Shown here piece by piece: positions 1 through 7,113 of a stretch of DNA of 64,000 nucleotides (position 1 is its first letter; each line of letters begins with the position of its first letter). The position numbers and the translations under genes are program-made. The DNA comes from Pseudomonas entomophila L48 (lineage in GTDB: Bacteria > Pseudomonadota > Gammaproteobacteria > Pseudomonadales > Pseudomonadaceae), in NCBI RefSeq assembly GCF_000026105.1, contig NC_008027.1, forward strand, positions 2,676,001-2,740,000. The letters are read 5' to 3'. Below the pieces are notes generated by a model. That model had not been told where the DNA came from. It made no database searches and saw nothing but the letters and a program-made list of their open reading frames with translations.

Positions 1-1
1 C

Positions 2-595
2 GCACTGATCATTTCCAGCCTGCTGTCCTGGGCGATCATCCTGATGCTGACCCTTGCCGTGTGGGCCCTGGCGCGCCAGGTCGGGCTGCTGCACGAACGC
101 ATCCAGCCGGTGGGGGCGTTGTCCCTGGGCAAGGCGATCAAGGCCGGAGACACGGCGCCGGTGTTCACCCTGGCCAGCCTGACCGGAGGCTCGGTCAGCC
201 TCGGCGGCGCCAACGGGCAAGGGCAGGGCACCTTGCTGTTCTTCCTGTCCGAGACCTGCCCGGTGTGCAAGACGCTGCTGCCGGTGCTCGATGCGCTGCG
301 CCGCCAGGAGCGCCTGAGGGTCGTGCTGGCCAGCGATGGCGAAGCGGATGAGCACCTGGCTTTCATTGCCGCCCACGGCTTGCAGGCGTTCCCCTACCTG
401 CTGTCCCGAGAAGTGGGCCTGGCCTACCAGATCAGCAAGCTGCCCTACGGCGTGCTGATCGACGAGCGTGGCACCGTCGCCAGCCACGGCCTGGTCAACA
501 CCCGCGAGCACCTGGAAAGCCTGCTGGAAGCGCGGCGCCTGGGGCATGCCACCGTCCAGGCATACAACGCCGCGCAACAGGGGCTGCAGCCATGA
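2..595 (+). CDS. mauD: MauD-like amine dehydrogenase accessory protein (5' partial)
   Basis: Periplasmic thioredoxin-fold protein of the MauD type, which is known to be needed for disulfide formation and assembly of the small subunit of TTQ amine dehydrogenases. The reading frame is open from the left edge (ALIISSLLSWAIILM), so the true start lies outside the window; the first ATG inside is at 44. The upstream residues form the end of an N-terminal membrane anchor. From the ATG at 44, the redox motif CPVC is at residues 72-75, in the setting FFLSETCPVCKTLLP. The stop overlaps the ATG of the small-subunit gene at 592, indicating translational coupling. Confident family call; whether the enzyme is of the mau (methylamine) or aau (aromatic amine) kind is discussed under the next gene. 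Confidence 0.88.
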   Translation, partial: ALIISSLLSWAIILMLTLAVWALARQVGLLHERIQPVGALSLGKAIKAGDTAPVFTLASLTGGSVSLGGANGQGQGTLLFFLSETCPVCKTLLPVLDALRRQERLRVVLASDGEADEHLAFIAAHGLQAFPYLLSREVGLAYQISKLPYGVLIDERGTVASHGLVNTREHLESLLEARRLGHATVQAYNAAQQGLQP

Positions 596-1116
596 CGATT
601 CGCTGGTTCGACGAAGCCACCCAACTGCTGACTCGCCGCGTCGCCCGTGGTACCTCGCGCCGGGGGTTCCTCGGCGGCCTGGGCACCTTGCTGGTCGGCG
701 CCGGGGCGACCACGTTGCTGCCGGTGTTCCGCGGCGGCGCCTTCGCCCAGCCCAGCGCCGGCCTGCAGGAGTCGGGCGACCCGAACAGCTGCGAGTACTG
801 GCGCCACTGCGCCATCGACGGCTTTCTCTGCGGCTGTTGCGGCGGCACCTCCAGCAGCTGCCCGCCGGGCACCGTGCGTTCGGACATCACCTGGATCGGC
901 ACCTGCCGCAACCCCACCGACGGCAAGGACTACGTGATCTCTTACAACGACTGCTGCGGCAAGAGCAACTGCGGCCGCTGCGTGTGCCAGCGCGACCAGG
1001 GCGATACGCCGCTGTACCGCCCGCAAAGCTCCAACGACCTGAACTGGTGCTCCGGCAGCCAGGCGGACATGCCCTACCACTGTTCGCTGTCGGTGGTGAT
1101 CGGGGTCAAGGAGTAG
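592..1116 (+). CDS. mauA: TTQ amine dehydrogenase small (light) subunit, MauA/AauA family
   Basis: Catalytic small subunit of a periplasmic quinoprotein amine dehydrogenase that deaminates primary amines and passes electrons to a blue copper protein or cytochrome. The cofactor tryptophan tryptophylquinone is made from two Trp residues. Here these are W101 (ITWIGTC) and W152 (LNWCSG), 51 residues apart as in known light chains. A twin-arginine signal (SRRGFLGG, residues 22-29) precedes a Cys-rich mature domain with 14 Cys (NSCEYWRHC, FLCGCCGG, DCCGK, GRCVC), as expected for the cross-linked light chain. CGCCGG resembles my recollection of aromatic amine dehydrogenase (CSCCGG) more than methylamine dehydrogenase (CDCSGG), while LYRPQSSND resembles the latter. 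The large subunit should lie left of the window. Cytochrome c genes rather than amicyanin follow, which also leans toward the aau type. Confidence 0.9.
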   Translation: MTIRWFDEATQLLTRRVARGTSRRGFLGGLGTLLVGAGATTLLPVFRGGAFAQPSAGLQESGDPNSCEYWRHCAIDGFLCGCCGGTSSSCPPGTVRSDITWIGTCRNPTDGKDYVISYNDCCGKSNCGRCVCQRDQGDTPLYRPQSSNDLNWCSGSQADMPYHCSLSVVIGVKE

Positions 1117-1119
1117 GGC

Positions 1120-1548
1120 ATGGCCGGATACCTGTCGTGCGCGTTCACCCTGGCCCTGCTGGCGTTCGCCGGCAGCGCCCTGGCCACCGAGCCGCGCCAG
1201 TTCGACTACATGCTCAACTGCCAGGGCTGCCACCTGCCCGACGGCAGCGGCAACCCGGGGCGCAGCGTACCGGCGTTCCCTGGGCAGCTGGGCAAGTTCC
1301 TCGGGGTGCCGGGTGGGCGCGAGTACCTGGTGCAGGTACCGGGCTCGGCCTTGTCGGGGCTGTCGGACGACGCCCTGGCAGGGGTGCTCAACTGGATGCT
1401 GGCGCGTTTCGACGCCGGCAATCTACCTAGCGATTTCAAACCCTACAGCGGCGCCGAAGTGCGGCAGTGGCGCGGCTCGGTGCCCGCCGATGTCGAGGTC
1501 ACGCGCAAGCGGCTGCTGCAACGCATTGCCCAACGAGAACAACAATGA
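1120..1548 (+). CDS. periplasmic monoheme c-type cytochrome
   Basis: 142-residue exported cytochrome. A Sec signal covers about residues 1-22 (LALLAFAGSALA). A single heme attachment site CQGCH lies at residues 34-38, and the rest is a small class I-like cytochrome domain. It starts 3 bp after the stop of the amine dehydrogenase small subunit and its stop overlaps the next cytochrome start, so it belongs to the same operon. Likely role: electron acceptor or carrier between amine dehydrogenase and the respiratory chain. This is inferred from position; no closer family was recognised. Confidence 0.85.
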   Translation: MAGYLSCAFTLALLAFAGSALATEPRQFDYMLNCQGCHLPDGSGNPGRSVPAFPGQLGKFLGVPGGREYLVQVPGSALSGLSDDALAGVLNWMLARFDAGNLPSDFKPYSGAEVRQWRGSVPADVEVTRKRLLQRIAQREQQ

Positions 1549-2165
1549 GAGCACTTCAACCGATGAAGCCACGCCTTTGCGCCGGCCTGCTGGCCCTGGC
1601 CAGTACCTTCATGGCCCACGCCGAAGCCGCGCCTGCCCAGGCCGCCACCTGTGTCGTCTGCCATGGCGCCCAAGGCCAGGGCAATCCGGCGCTGGGCGCA
1701 CCGCGCCTGGCCGGGCAGCAGGCCGAATACCTGCTCACGCAGCTGCGCGATTTCAAGGCTGGGCGCCGGGGGTATGACCCGCAGGACAGCCATGGCGCGC
1801 AGATGCGGGCGATTGCCGCGACGGTTCAAGAGGGGGAGCAGGAGCTGCTGGCGCGCTACTTCGCTGAACTTGACGGTGGCGCCGTTGCGCCGCCAGTGCC
1901 CGGCGCGCCGGGCCAGGCGCTCTACCAGGGCACCTGTGCCGCCTGCCACGGGCCGCAGGGGCAGGGGTTCGCGCATTTGAAGACACCGAATCTGCGGATG
2001 CTCGACCGGGCCTATCTCGACCGCCAGTTGGTGGCCTTCCGTGAAGGAACCCGGGGCAGCGAGCAGCACGGCAGCGAGCTGGCGATCTGGATGCGCGGCA
2101 TTGCCCTGCAACTGCATGACGATGAACAGCGGCGGGTATTGCTCGACTATATCGCCACCCCATGA
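1545..2165 (+). CDS. periplasmic diheme cytochrome c (c4-like)
   Basis: Two-domain c-type cytochrome with heme motifs CVVCHG and CAACHG, one in each half. Each is followed by a similar stretch (GQGNPALGAPRLAGQQAEYL and the later QGFAHLKTPNLRMLDRAYL), so the protein is an internal duplication like cytochrome c4. The chosen start, ATG 1545, overlaps the preceding TGA (ATGA) and gives 206 residues beginning MRALQPMKPRLCAG, followed by a hydrophobic signal peptide ending near MAHAEA. An alternative start is the ATG at 1563. An in-frame upstream ATG at 1467 would overlap the previous gene by 80 bases and was rejected. Probably part of the electron path from the amine dehydrogenase. Last gene of the operon; a REP pair follows. 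Confidence 0.85.
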   Translation: MRALQPMKPRLCAGLLALASTFMAHAEAAPAQAATCVVCHGAQGQGNPALGAPRLAGQQAEYLLTQLRDFKAGRRGYDPQDSHGAQMRAIAATVQEGEQELLARYFAELDGGAVAPPVPGAPGQALYQGTCAACHGPQGQGFAHLKTPNLRMLDRAYLDRQLVAFREGTRGSEQHGSELAIWMRGIALQLHDDEQRRVLLDYIATP

Positions 2166-2183
2166 CCTGCGAACCAACAACCT

Positions 2184-2270
2184 TTGTAGGAGCGGCTTCA
2201 GCCGCGATCACCCGCAAAGCGGGTGCCCGGCACCGCGGTGCCCGCATCGCGGCTGAAGCCGCTCCTACAA
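2184..2270. repeat. REP palindrome pair (inverted)
   Basis: Two 25-base arms, TTGTAGGAGCGGCTTCAGCC at 2184-2203 continuing to 2208, and its exact reverse complement at 2246-2270. They flank a short GC-rich spacer that is itself partly palindromic (CCCGCAAAGCGGG, GGCACCGCGGTGCC). This is the typical REP/BIME arrangement of the P. putida group. It lies between the amine dehydrogenase operon and the next gene. Confidence 0.9.
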
Positions 2271-2315
2271 GAATGGATTTCCAATGCTTTGAATTTGAGG
2301 AGAAGTGACCCCTCC

Positions 2316-2831
2316 ATGCCATCCCCCAAGTTTCTCAAGGGCTTTCGCCACGAACTGGCCAACCGCGCCTTCGCCCTGGCCGCCGTCCGGCGCATGGCCT
2401 CGCGCCTGCAAGGCGAGCAGGCGCACCTGTTCTGGAAAACCTACGCCGACCTCGAAACCTTCAACCAGCCGCGCTACCAGGCCGCAGCCGACCTCTGGGG
2501 GCTGGACACCACGCCTGGCGTGCTGACACGCCTCAAGTCCTGGCTGGTGGCCTCGGTGCCCCGGCCCCTGCAAGGCCTGCTGCTGCGCGTCGTCTATCGC
2601 GAGACCGTCAAGTACATGGCCTGGCTGCAGGGCCTGCGCAAGATCGGCCCCGGTGATGCGCAGCGCTTCCTGGACTACATGATCGACCAGGAGCAGCTGC
2701 AGCTGGACATGATGCGCCTGGCCCTCACGGGACGTTACCGCGATGTGGCGCGCCAGGCCGATGCGTTCTTGCTCAAGTACAACGGCGTCAAGCTGCTGGC
2801 ATTTTCCCCTGAAACGATGGAGTCGAAATGA
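2316..2831 (+). CDS. conserved hypothetical protein, 171 aa
   Basis: Soluble, mostly helical protein rich in Leu, Arg and Tyr; no motif or family was recognised. The start at ATG 2316 (MPSPKFLKGF) is chosen because the GAGGAG at 2297-2302 lies upstream (somewhat long spacing). The longer open frame from 2223 would run through the REP element. The last four bases overlap the start of the flavodoxin-fold oxidoreductase at 2828, so the two are translationally coupled. The coupling suggests a shared process with that quinone/NAD(P)H oxidoreductase, but what it does is not visible in the sequence. Confidence 0.7.
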   Translation: MPSPKFLKGFRHELANRAFALAAVRRMASRLQGEQAHLFWKTYADLETFNQPRYQAAADLWGLDTTPGVLTRLKSWLVASVPRPLQGLLLRVVYRETVKYMAWLQGLRKIGPGDAQRFLDYMIDQEQLQLDMMRLALTGRYRDVARQADAFLLKYNGVKLLAFSPETMESK

Positions 2832-3532
2832 ACGTCCTGATCGTCCACGCGCACAACGAACCGCAATCCTTCAACAGTGCCATGGCCCGGCTGGCGGTGG
2901 AGGTGCTGGAGGGCCAGCGCCATACCGTACAGGTTTCGGACCTGCACGCCATGGGCTTCAACCCGGTCGCCAGCGCCGAAGACTTCCAGCAGCGTGCCAA
3001 CGACGATTACCTGGTCTATGCCCTGGAGCAGCGCCACGCCTTCAACAACGGCTCCCTGGCTGCCGACATCGTCGCCGAGCTGGACAAGATTCGCTGGGCC
3101 GACCTGATCATCCTCAACTTCCCGATCTACTGGTTCAGCATGCCAGCCATCCTCAAGGGCTGGATCGACCGGGTGTTCGTTTCGGGCTACTGCTATGGCG
3201 GTACGCGCATCTACGACCGTGGCGGGCTCAAGGGCAAGCGGGCGATGCTGAGTTTCTCCCTGGGCGGGCAGGCGCATATGTTCGGGCCGGATGCGGTGCA
3301 TGGCGAACTCGACACGTTGCTGCGGCCAATCCAGCGCGGTGTGCTGGGTTATGTCGGGCTGGCGGTGCTGCCGCCGTTCGTGGCGTTTCATGTGCCCTAT
3401 ATCAGCGAAGAGGCGCGCCTGCAGTACCTGGCGCAATACCGCCGGCACCTGCTGACGCTCGATGAGCGGGCGCCGCTGGTGTTTCCGTCGCTGGATGATT
3501 TTGATGCCAATCTGCGGCCCAAGGGGGGCTGA
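2828..3532 (+). CDS. NAD(P)H oxidoreductase, flavodoxin_2 (NQO/KefF-like) family
   Basis: Cytosolic FMN/FAD flavodoxin-fold quinone reductase of 234 residues, the usual length for the NQO1/MdaB/KefF family. Typical family landmarks are the N-terminal phosphate-binding segment (VLIVHAHNEPQSFNSAM), the central WADLIILNFPIYWFSMPA stretch, and the following LKGWIDRVF. Known members carry out two-electron reduction of quinones or drugs; the substrate here is unknown. It overlaps the preceding hypothetical gene by 4 bases. Only a single REP half-site lies downstream. Confidence 0.85.
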   Translation: MNVLIVHAHNEPQSFNSAMARLAVEVLEGQRHTVQVSDLHAMGFNPVASAEDFQQRANDDYLVYALEQRHAFNNGSLAADIVAELDKIRWADLIILNFPIYWFSMPAILKGWIDRVFVSGYCYGGTRIYDRGGLKGKRAMLSFSLGGQAHMFGPDAVHGELDTLLRPIQRGVLGYVGLAVLPPFVAFHVPYISEEARLQYLAQYRRHLLTLDERAPLVFPSLDDFDANLRPKGG

Positions 3533-3570
3533 GAGGGTTTCTCGCAAGGCTTTGTTCTGACGGCACCGTC

Positions 3571-3600
3571 CCATTCGCCGGCAAAGCCGGCTCCTACAGG
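3571..3600. repeat. single REP-like element
   Basis: CATTCGCCGGCAAAGCCGGC followed by TCCTACAGG, a hairpin-forming REP half of the same family as the elements at 4472 and 8531, but without an inverted partner. Confidence 0.75.
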
Positions 3601-3676
3601 TTAAGTGCCGATCCGCAGGCTGGCGCAGAGATCTTTGCTGAATTCACCGAATCGGCTTTTTTAAGGATGGTTGACC

Positions 3677-4459
3677 ATGGCTGTTCATATCGAGCGTTGC
3701 GCAGGTATCGCTTACCTCACGCTGGATCACCCCGCACGCCGCAACAGTTTCGACCTGCCCATGGCCGCGGCCCTGCGTGACTGTGTCCGCAGCCTGGTGG
3801 CGGAGCCACCCAAGGTGGTGGTGTTGCGCAGCAGCGGCGAGCACTTCTCGGTGGGTGGAGACGTTCAGTATTTCCGCCAGTTGCGCGAAGGGCCGCAGGA
3901 CGCCCGCACGGAAGACGTCGCGCACCTGGTCGGCGCAGTGAACGAGGCGGTACTGGGCCTTACCGCGCTGCCTTGCCCTGTGCTGGGCCTGCTCAACGGC
4001 GCCGTTGCCGGTTTCGGGCTATCCCTGGCGCTGAGCTGCGACCTGCTGATTGCCGCCGAGGACGCCAGCCTCGTATACGCCTATGGCGCCATCGGCATTA
4101 CCCCGGATGGTGGCGGCAGTTGGCACCTGCCCCGCCACCTCGGGTTGCACCGGGCATTGGCCCTGGCGTTGCTCAACCGGCCACTGCCCGCTCGTGAGGC
4201 CCAGGCGCTGGGGTTGGTGGTCGACGTGGTGCCCCGCGAAGCCTTGCAGGCTTCGGGCATGGCGATGGCCAAGCGCCTGGCGGGCGGTGCCGCTGCCGCG
4301 CATGGCGGGGCCAAGCGCTTGTTGCGCGGTAGCCTGGATTGCGACCTGGCCACCGCGCTGGACAGGGAGCGTGCGTTGTTTGTGCACTTGAGCGGCAGCG
4401 ACGACTTCGCTGAAGGGGTGGATGCCTTTTGTCAACGCCGCTCGGCGTCTTTTAGCTGA
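3677..4459 (+). CDS. enoyl-CoA hydratase/isomerase (crotonase) family protein
   Basis: 260-residue crotonase-fold enzyme acting on acyl-CoA thioesters. The oxyanion-hole segments are visible (FSVGGDVQYF and NGAVAGFGLSLALS). The usual hydratase Glu of the PE-x-GL motif is absent (YAYGAIGIT). An Asp in TPDGGG occupies the place where isomerases of the PaaG kind carry their catalytic Asp, so an isomerase activity is more likely than hydration; this is inference. Start chosen at ATG 3677 with AAGGA at 3663-3667. It stands alone between repeats, so there is no operon context for the substrate. Confidence 0.85.
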   Translation: MAVHIERCAGIAYLTLDHPARRNSFDLPMAAALRDCVRSLVAEPPKVVVLRSSGEHFSVGGDVQYFRQLREGPQDARTEDVAHLVGAVNEAVLGLTALPCPVLGLLNGAVAGFGLSLALSCDLLIAAEDASLVYAYGAIGITPDGGGSWHLPRHLGLHRALALALLNRPLPAREAQALGLVVDVVPREALQASGMAMAKRLAGGAAAAHGGAKRLLRGSLDCDLATALDRERALFVHLSGSDDFAEGVDAFCQRRSASFS

Positions 4460-4471
4460 ATGACGACCTGA

Positions 4472-4555
4472 CCTCCTGTAGGAGCCAGCTTTGCTGGCGA
4501 ACCAGGCGCGTACGGTGCCGTGCCATTCGCCAGCAAGGCTGGCTCCTACAGGAGG
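4472..4555. repeat. REP palindrome pair (inverted)
   Basis: Arms beginning CCTCCTGTAGGAGCCAGC near 4472 and ending GCTGGCTCCTACAGGAGG near 4555 are inverted copies of the CCAGC subtype of the Pseudomonas REP element. The outer CCTCC/GGAGG extends the palindrome. Confidence 0.88.
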
Positions 4556-4645
4556 ATTTCTTCCGTCTTGACAGGAACTTGATAAACCCTGAAAGGAACG
4601 TTGAATGTCCCTCGCTAGCATGTTCCCCATACACACTAACGAGTC

Positions 4646-5473
4646 ATGGACATGTTCGAATCGAAATCCATCAGGAAAGTTCTCGGCGCTTCGTTCGCCT
4701 TCAATGCGATCCTGGCATCGACCCAGGCCAGCGCAAATGAAAAAAGTGCGCTGGACAGCATCTGGGGTGATGAAACCAAGGTGACCGCAGGCTTCGCCCT
4801 GCACACCGCGCCGCGCTATTTCGGCGCCAAGGGCAGCCAGGGCCATTTGCTGCCGTCGGTCACCGTGCAGCGCGGCATCTTCTTCGCCGACAGCCTGTCG
4901 GGGGTGGGCGTGCAGTACCAGTCCGACAATGGCTTCAGCGCCAGCGCCGCACTCGGCTACGACTTCGGTCGCGCCGACGGCGACAGCAAGTACCGCAATG
5001 GCTCGGACAGGCTCGAGGGCATGGGCGCGGTGGGCGGCGCGACGGTGGTCGACATCAACCTGTCGCAGCAGATCCTGCCGTGGCTGGCGGTCACCGCCGA
5101 GGCCGAATTGCGTACCGGTGGCTACAAGCGTGGCGACCGCTACCAGTTCGGCTTGCTGAGCACGCTGCACCAGAGCGACCGCGACACCGTCACCTTGAGC
5201 CTGAACGGCCATGCGGGGCAGGCGAAGTACAACCAGACCTACTTCGGCGTCACCGCCGAGCAAAGCGAGAAGACCGTGTTCGAGCGCTTCAAGGCGGACC
5301 AGGGCATCTACGCCTACTCCAGCGAACTGGCGTGGATGCACCAGTTCGACCAGCACTGGTCGACCATCGCCAGCGTGAATGTCATGCACTACACCGACCA
5401 GGTGCGCAAGAGCCCGGTCATTCGCCAGGACACGCCGGTGACCTCCACCTTCGGGGTGCAGTACGCGTTCTGA
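4646..5473 (+). CDS. MipA/OmpV family outer membrane protein
   Basis: Outer membrane beta-barrel of the MipA/OmpV family (scaffold for murein-synthesising machinery in E. coli; often responsive to antibiotics or cations in other bacteria). An N-terminal signal ends near STQASA. The mature part has alternating beta strands and ends in the aromatic VQYAF, the C-terminal Phe typical of outer-membrane barrels. Length 275 fits the family. ATG 4646 has no strong ribosome site; ATG 4652 is an alternative two codons in. Flanked by a REP pair and a convergent VOC gene 4 bases away. Confidence 0.85.
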   Translation: MDMFESKSIRKVLGASFAFNAILASTQASANEKSALDSIWGDETKVTAGFALHTAPRYFGAKGSQGHLLPSVTVQRGIFFADSLSGVGVQYQSDNGFSASAALGYDFGRADGDSKYRNGSDRLEGMGAVGGATVVDINLSQQILPWLAVTAEAELRTGGYKRGDRYQFGLLSTLHQSDRDTVTLSLNGHAGQAKYNQTYFGVTAEQSEKTVFERFKADQGIYAYSSELAWMHQFDQHWSTIASVNVMHYTDQVRKSPVIRQDTPVTSTFGVQYAF

Positions 5474-5476
5474 TAC

Positions 5477-5938
5477 CTACGGTGCGCGGAACGCTTCTTC
5501 AATGAAGGCCTCGAGTGCCTGGGCCTCGAGGATTTCGATCGAGAAGTGCCCGAAGCGTTTCGGTAGCCAGATGATCCGCGCACCGGCAGGAGACTGCAGG
5601 TGCTCGCGGGCCAGCGGGTTGCCGTTCTCGTCTTCGGGCTGCACGCCGTTGGTCACCAGTTGGTCATAGGCCTGCTCGATGTCCGGCGTGCTATAGCAGT
5701 GGCGGTAGATCATGCCTTCGCCATGCGTGTCCAGCAGGTCCTTCAGGTTGCCTGCCAATGGCTGGACCAGCATGAAGCGTTCCTCGCCGAGCAGGGCGAT
5801 CGCGTAGCGTACGTGCAGGCCGCCGCGCTCCCACACCAATGTCCTGGAGATTCGAGCGCCCAGCACCTGGGCGTAGTAGGCGCAGGCGGCCTCAAGGTCG
5901 GTGACCAGCACATCGACATGGCTGAACTTCAGGTCCAT
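5477..5938 (-). CDS. VOC (glyoxalase/bleomycin-resistance) family protein
   Basis: 153-residue protein with the vicinal-oxygen-chelate fold: N-terminal FSHVDVLVTDLEAACAYYAQVLG, the classic first beta-alpha-beta unit, and a second unit ending FGHFSIEILEA. Members bind a divalent metal and act as glyoxalases, dioxygenases, epimerases or drug-binding proteins; the substrate cannot be told from sequence. Its start is separated from the divergently read RNase T2 gene by the small DUF2986 gene on the same strand. Confidence 0.82.
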   Translation of the reverse strand: MDLKFSHVDVLVTDLEAACAYYAQVLGARISRTLVWERGGLHVRYAIALLGEERFMLVQPLAGNLKDLLDTHGEGMIYRHCYSTPDIEQAYDQLVTNGVQPEDENGNPLAREHLQSPAGARIIWLPKRFGHFSIEILEAQALEAFIEEAFRAP

Positions 5939-5965
5939 CGCATTGCTCTCCAGTGGCGGCTGCGC

Positions 5966-6139
5966 TCAGGGCTGTGGCGGTGTATCGGGGGGCGGCTCGG
6001 CCTGTTGGCTGGCCTCGGCAGCCAGCTTCGCCCGGTCGGCCTTGGAAATGTAAGTGTTGCGGTTTTTCGGCGCGAGCTTGGCGCTGGCCTTCTTGGCGTG
6101 GGCTTTCAACAGCTGGTTGATTTTTTTGCGACGGTTCAT
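5966..6139 (-). CDS. DUF2986 small basic protein, 57 aa
   Basis: A short minus-strand gene starting at 6139 and ending with TGA at 5966-5968. It begins MNRRKKINQLLKAHAKKASA, continues with PKNRNTYISKADRAKLAAEA and ends in a Pro-rich tail. The Lys/Arg-rich N-terminus and KADRAK segment match the small conserved DUF2986 proteins of pseudomonads and relatives. Function unknown; the charge suggests nucleic acid or ribosome contact, which is speculation. It is read toward the VOC gene, with 27 bases between them. Confidence 0.72.
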   Translation of the reverse strand: MNRRKKINQLLKAHAKKASAKLAPKNRNTYISKADRAKLAAEASQQAEPPPDTPPQP

Positions 6140-6338
6140 GTTCTGTGATCGAAAAGAGGCGGGTGAGGACTGTACCCGAGGGCAGTGCCGCGCGCGATTA
6201 TACTTCGCCTTGGCCGCTGGCTGGCCAGCTCGGGCCGACCAGCCACTGACGAATCGTCACATTCGAAGCACACCATCGCCTGGCTGGTACCCAGCACACC
6301 CGCGCATGGAGCGCATCGAACCAGACAAGGAGTTAATC

Positions 6339-7109
6339 ATGGGAAGCCAATCATTGCGTTCGGCCTGGATGAAAGCACTGCTTTGGGGAGCACTGACAGC
6401 GTTCGCCAGCCAGGCCACCGCCGAGGAAGTCTGCGCATTGCCCGATACCGTGGAGCCCGCGCCGCCACGCCCGGTGGACTACGTCAACAAGGACCTGCCC
6501 ACAGACTACCTGGCTCTGGTGCTGTCCTGGTCGCCGGAGCACTGCGAGGCCCAGCGCAACAAACCCAAGGCGCAACGTGAGAAACATGCCTTCCAGTGTT
6601 TCTCCGGCAACCGTTTCGAATGGGTGGTGCATGGCCTGTGGCCGCAGAACGGCTACGCCCGGTCCGACCGCGACCATCCACGTAACTGCCAGAGCGTCGG
6701 CTCGTTGCCGGCCGCGCTGGTCAAGCAGCACCTGTGCATGATGCCGGGCGCGGACCTGATGCAGAACGAATGGCAGGCCCACGGCACCTGCGGCTGGTCG
6801 TCCCCCGATCGCTATTTCGCCGATATCCAGCGGGTGTACGACACGCTGCGCCGCCCCACCACGCAAGAGATGCTGGGCACCGACCCTGGTCCGAACCAGC
6901 TGGTGGAGACCAAGGTGAGCACGATCAAGCAGGCCTTCCTGACGCGCAACCCGGCACTGCCCGCGCAGAGCCTGCGGGTTTCAGTGGGCTCGGGCAACCG
7001 CCTGAAGGAGCTCTGGGTCTGCCTGGACAAGCAGCTCGCGCCCATGCCGTGCCCGGCGGGCGGTACTCCCGACAACCAGCAGATCAAGGTCCGGTCGCCG
7101 TACCAGTGA
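6339..7109 (+). CDS. ribonuclease T2 family protein
   Basis: Exported RNase T2/RNase I-type endonuclease that cleaves RNA via 2',3'-cyclic phosphates. Both catalytic segments are present: CAS1 WVVHGLWPQ (His98) and CAS2 NEWQAHGTC (Glu144, His148). Several Cys are available for disulfides, consistent with a periplasmic or secreted location. A signal peptide covers about residues 1-28 (LLWGALTAFASQATA). Start ATG 6339 is supported by AAGGAG at 6327-6332; the longer open frame from 6054 has no signal peptide at its N-terminus and was rejected. 256 residues, normal for the family. Confidence 0.92.
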   Translation: MGSQSLRSAWMKALLWGALTAFASQATAEEVCALPDTVEPAPPRPVDYVNKDLPTDYLALVLSWSPEHCEAQRNKPKAQREKHAFQCFSGNRFEWVVHGLWPQNGYARSDRDHPRNCQSVGSLPAALVKQHLCMMPGADLMQNEWQAHGTCGWSSPDRYFADIQRVYDTLRRPTTQEMLGTDPGPNQLVETKVSTIKQAFLTRNPALPAQSLRVSVGSGNRLKELWVCLDKQLAPMPCPAGGTPDNQQIKVRSPYQ

Positions 7110-7113
7110 GCGT

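Noticed and set aside
2184..2270. REP pairs considered as a CRISPR array
   Set aside because: Copies are inverted pairs dispersed between genes, not direct repeats with regular spacers; no cas genes.
4019..5389. 456-codon minus-strand frame across crotonase, repeat and MipA genes
   Set aside because: Spans a REP element and two real genes; no protein features.
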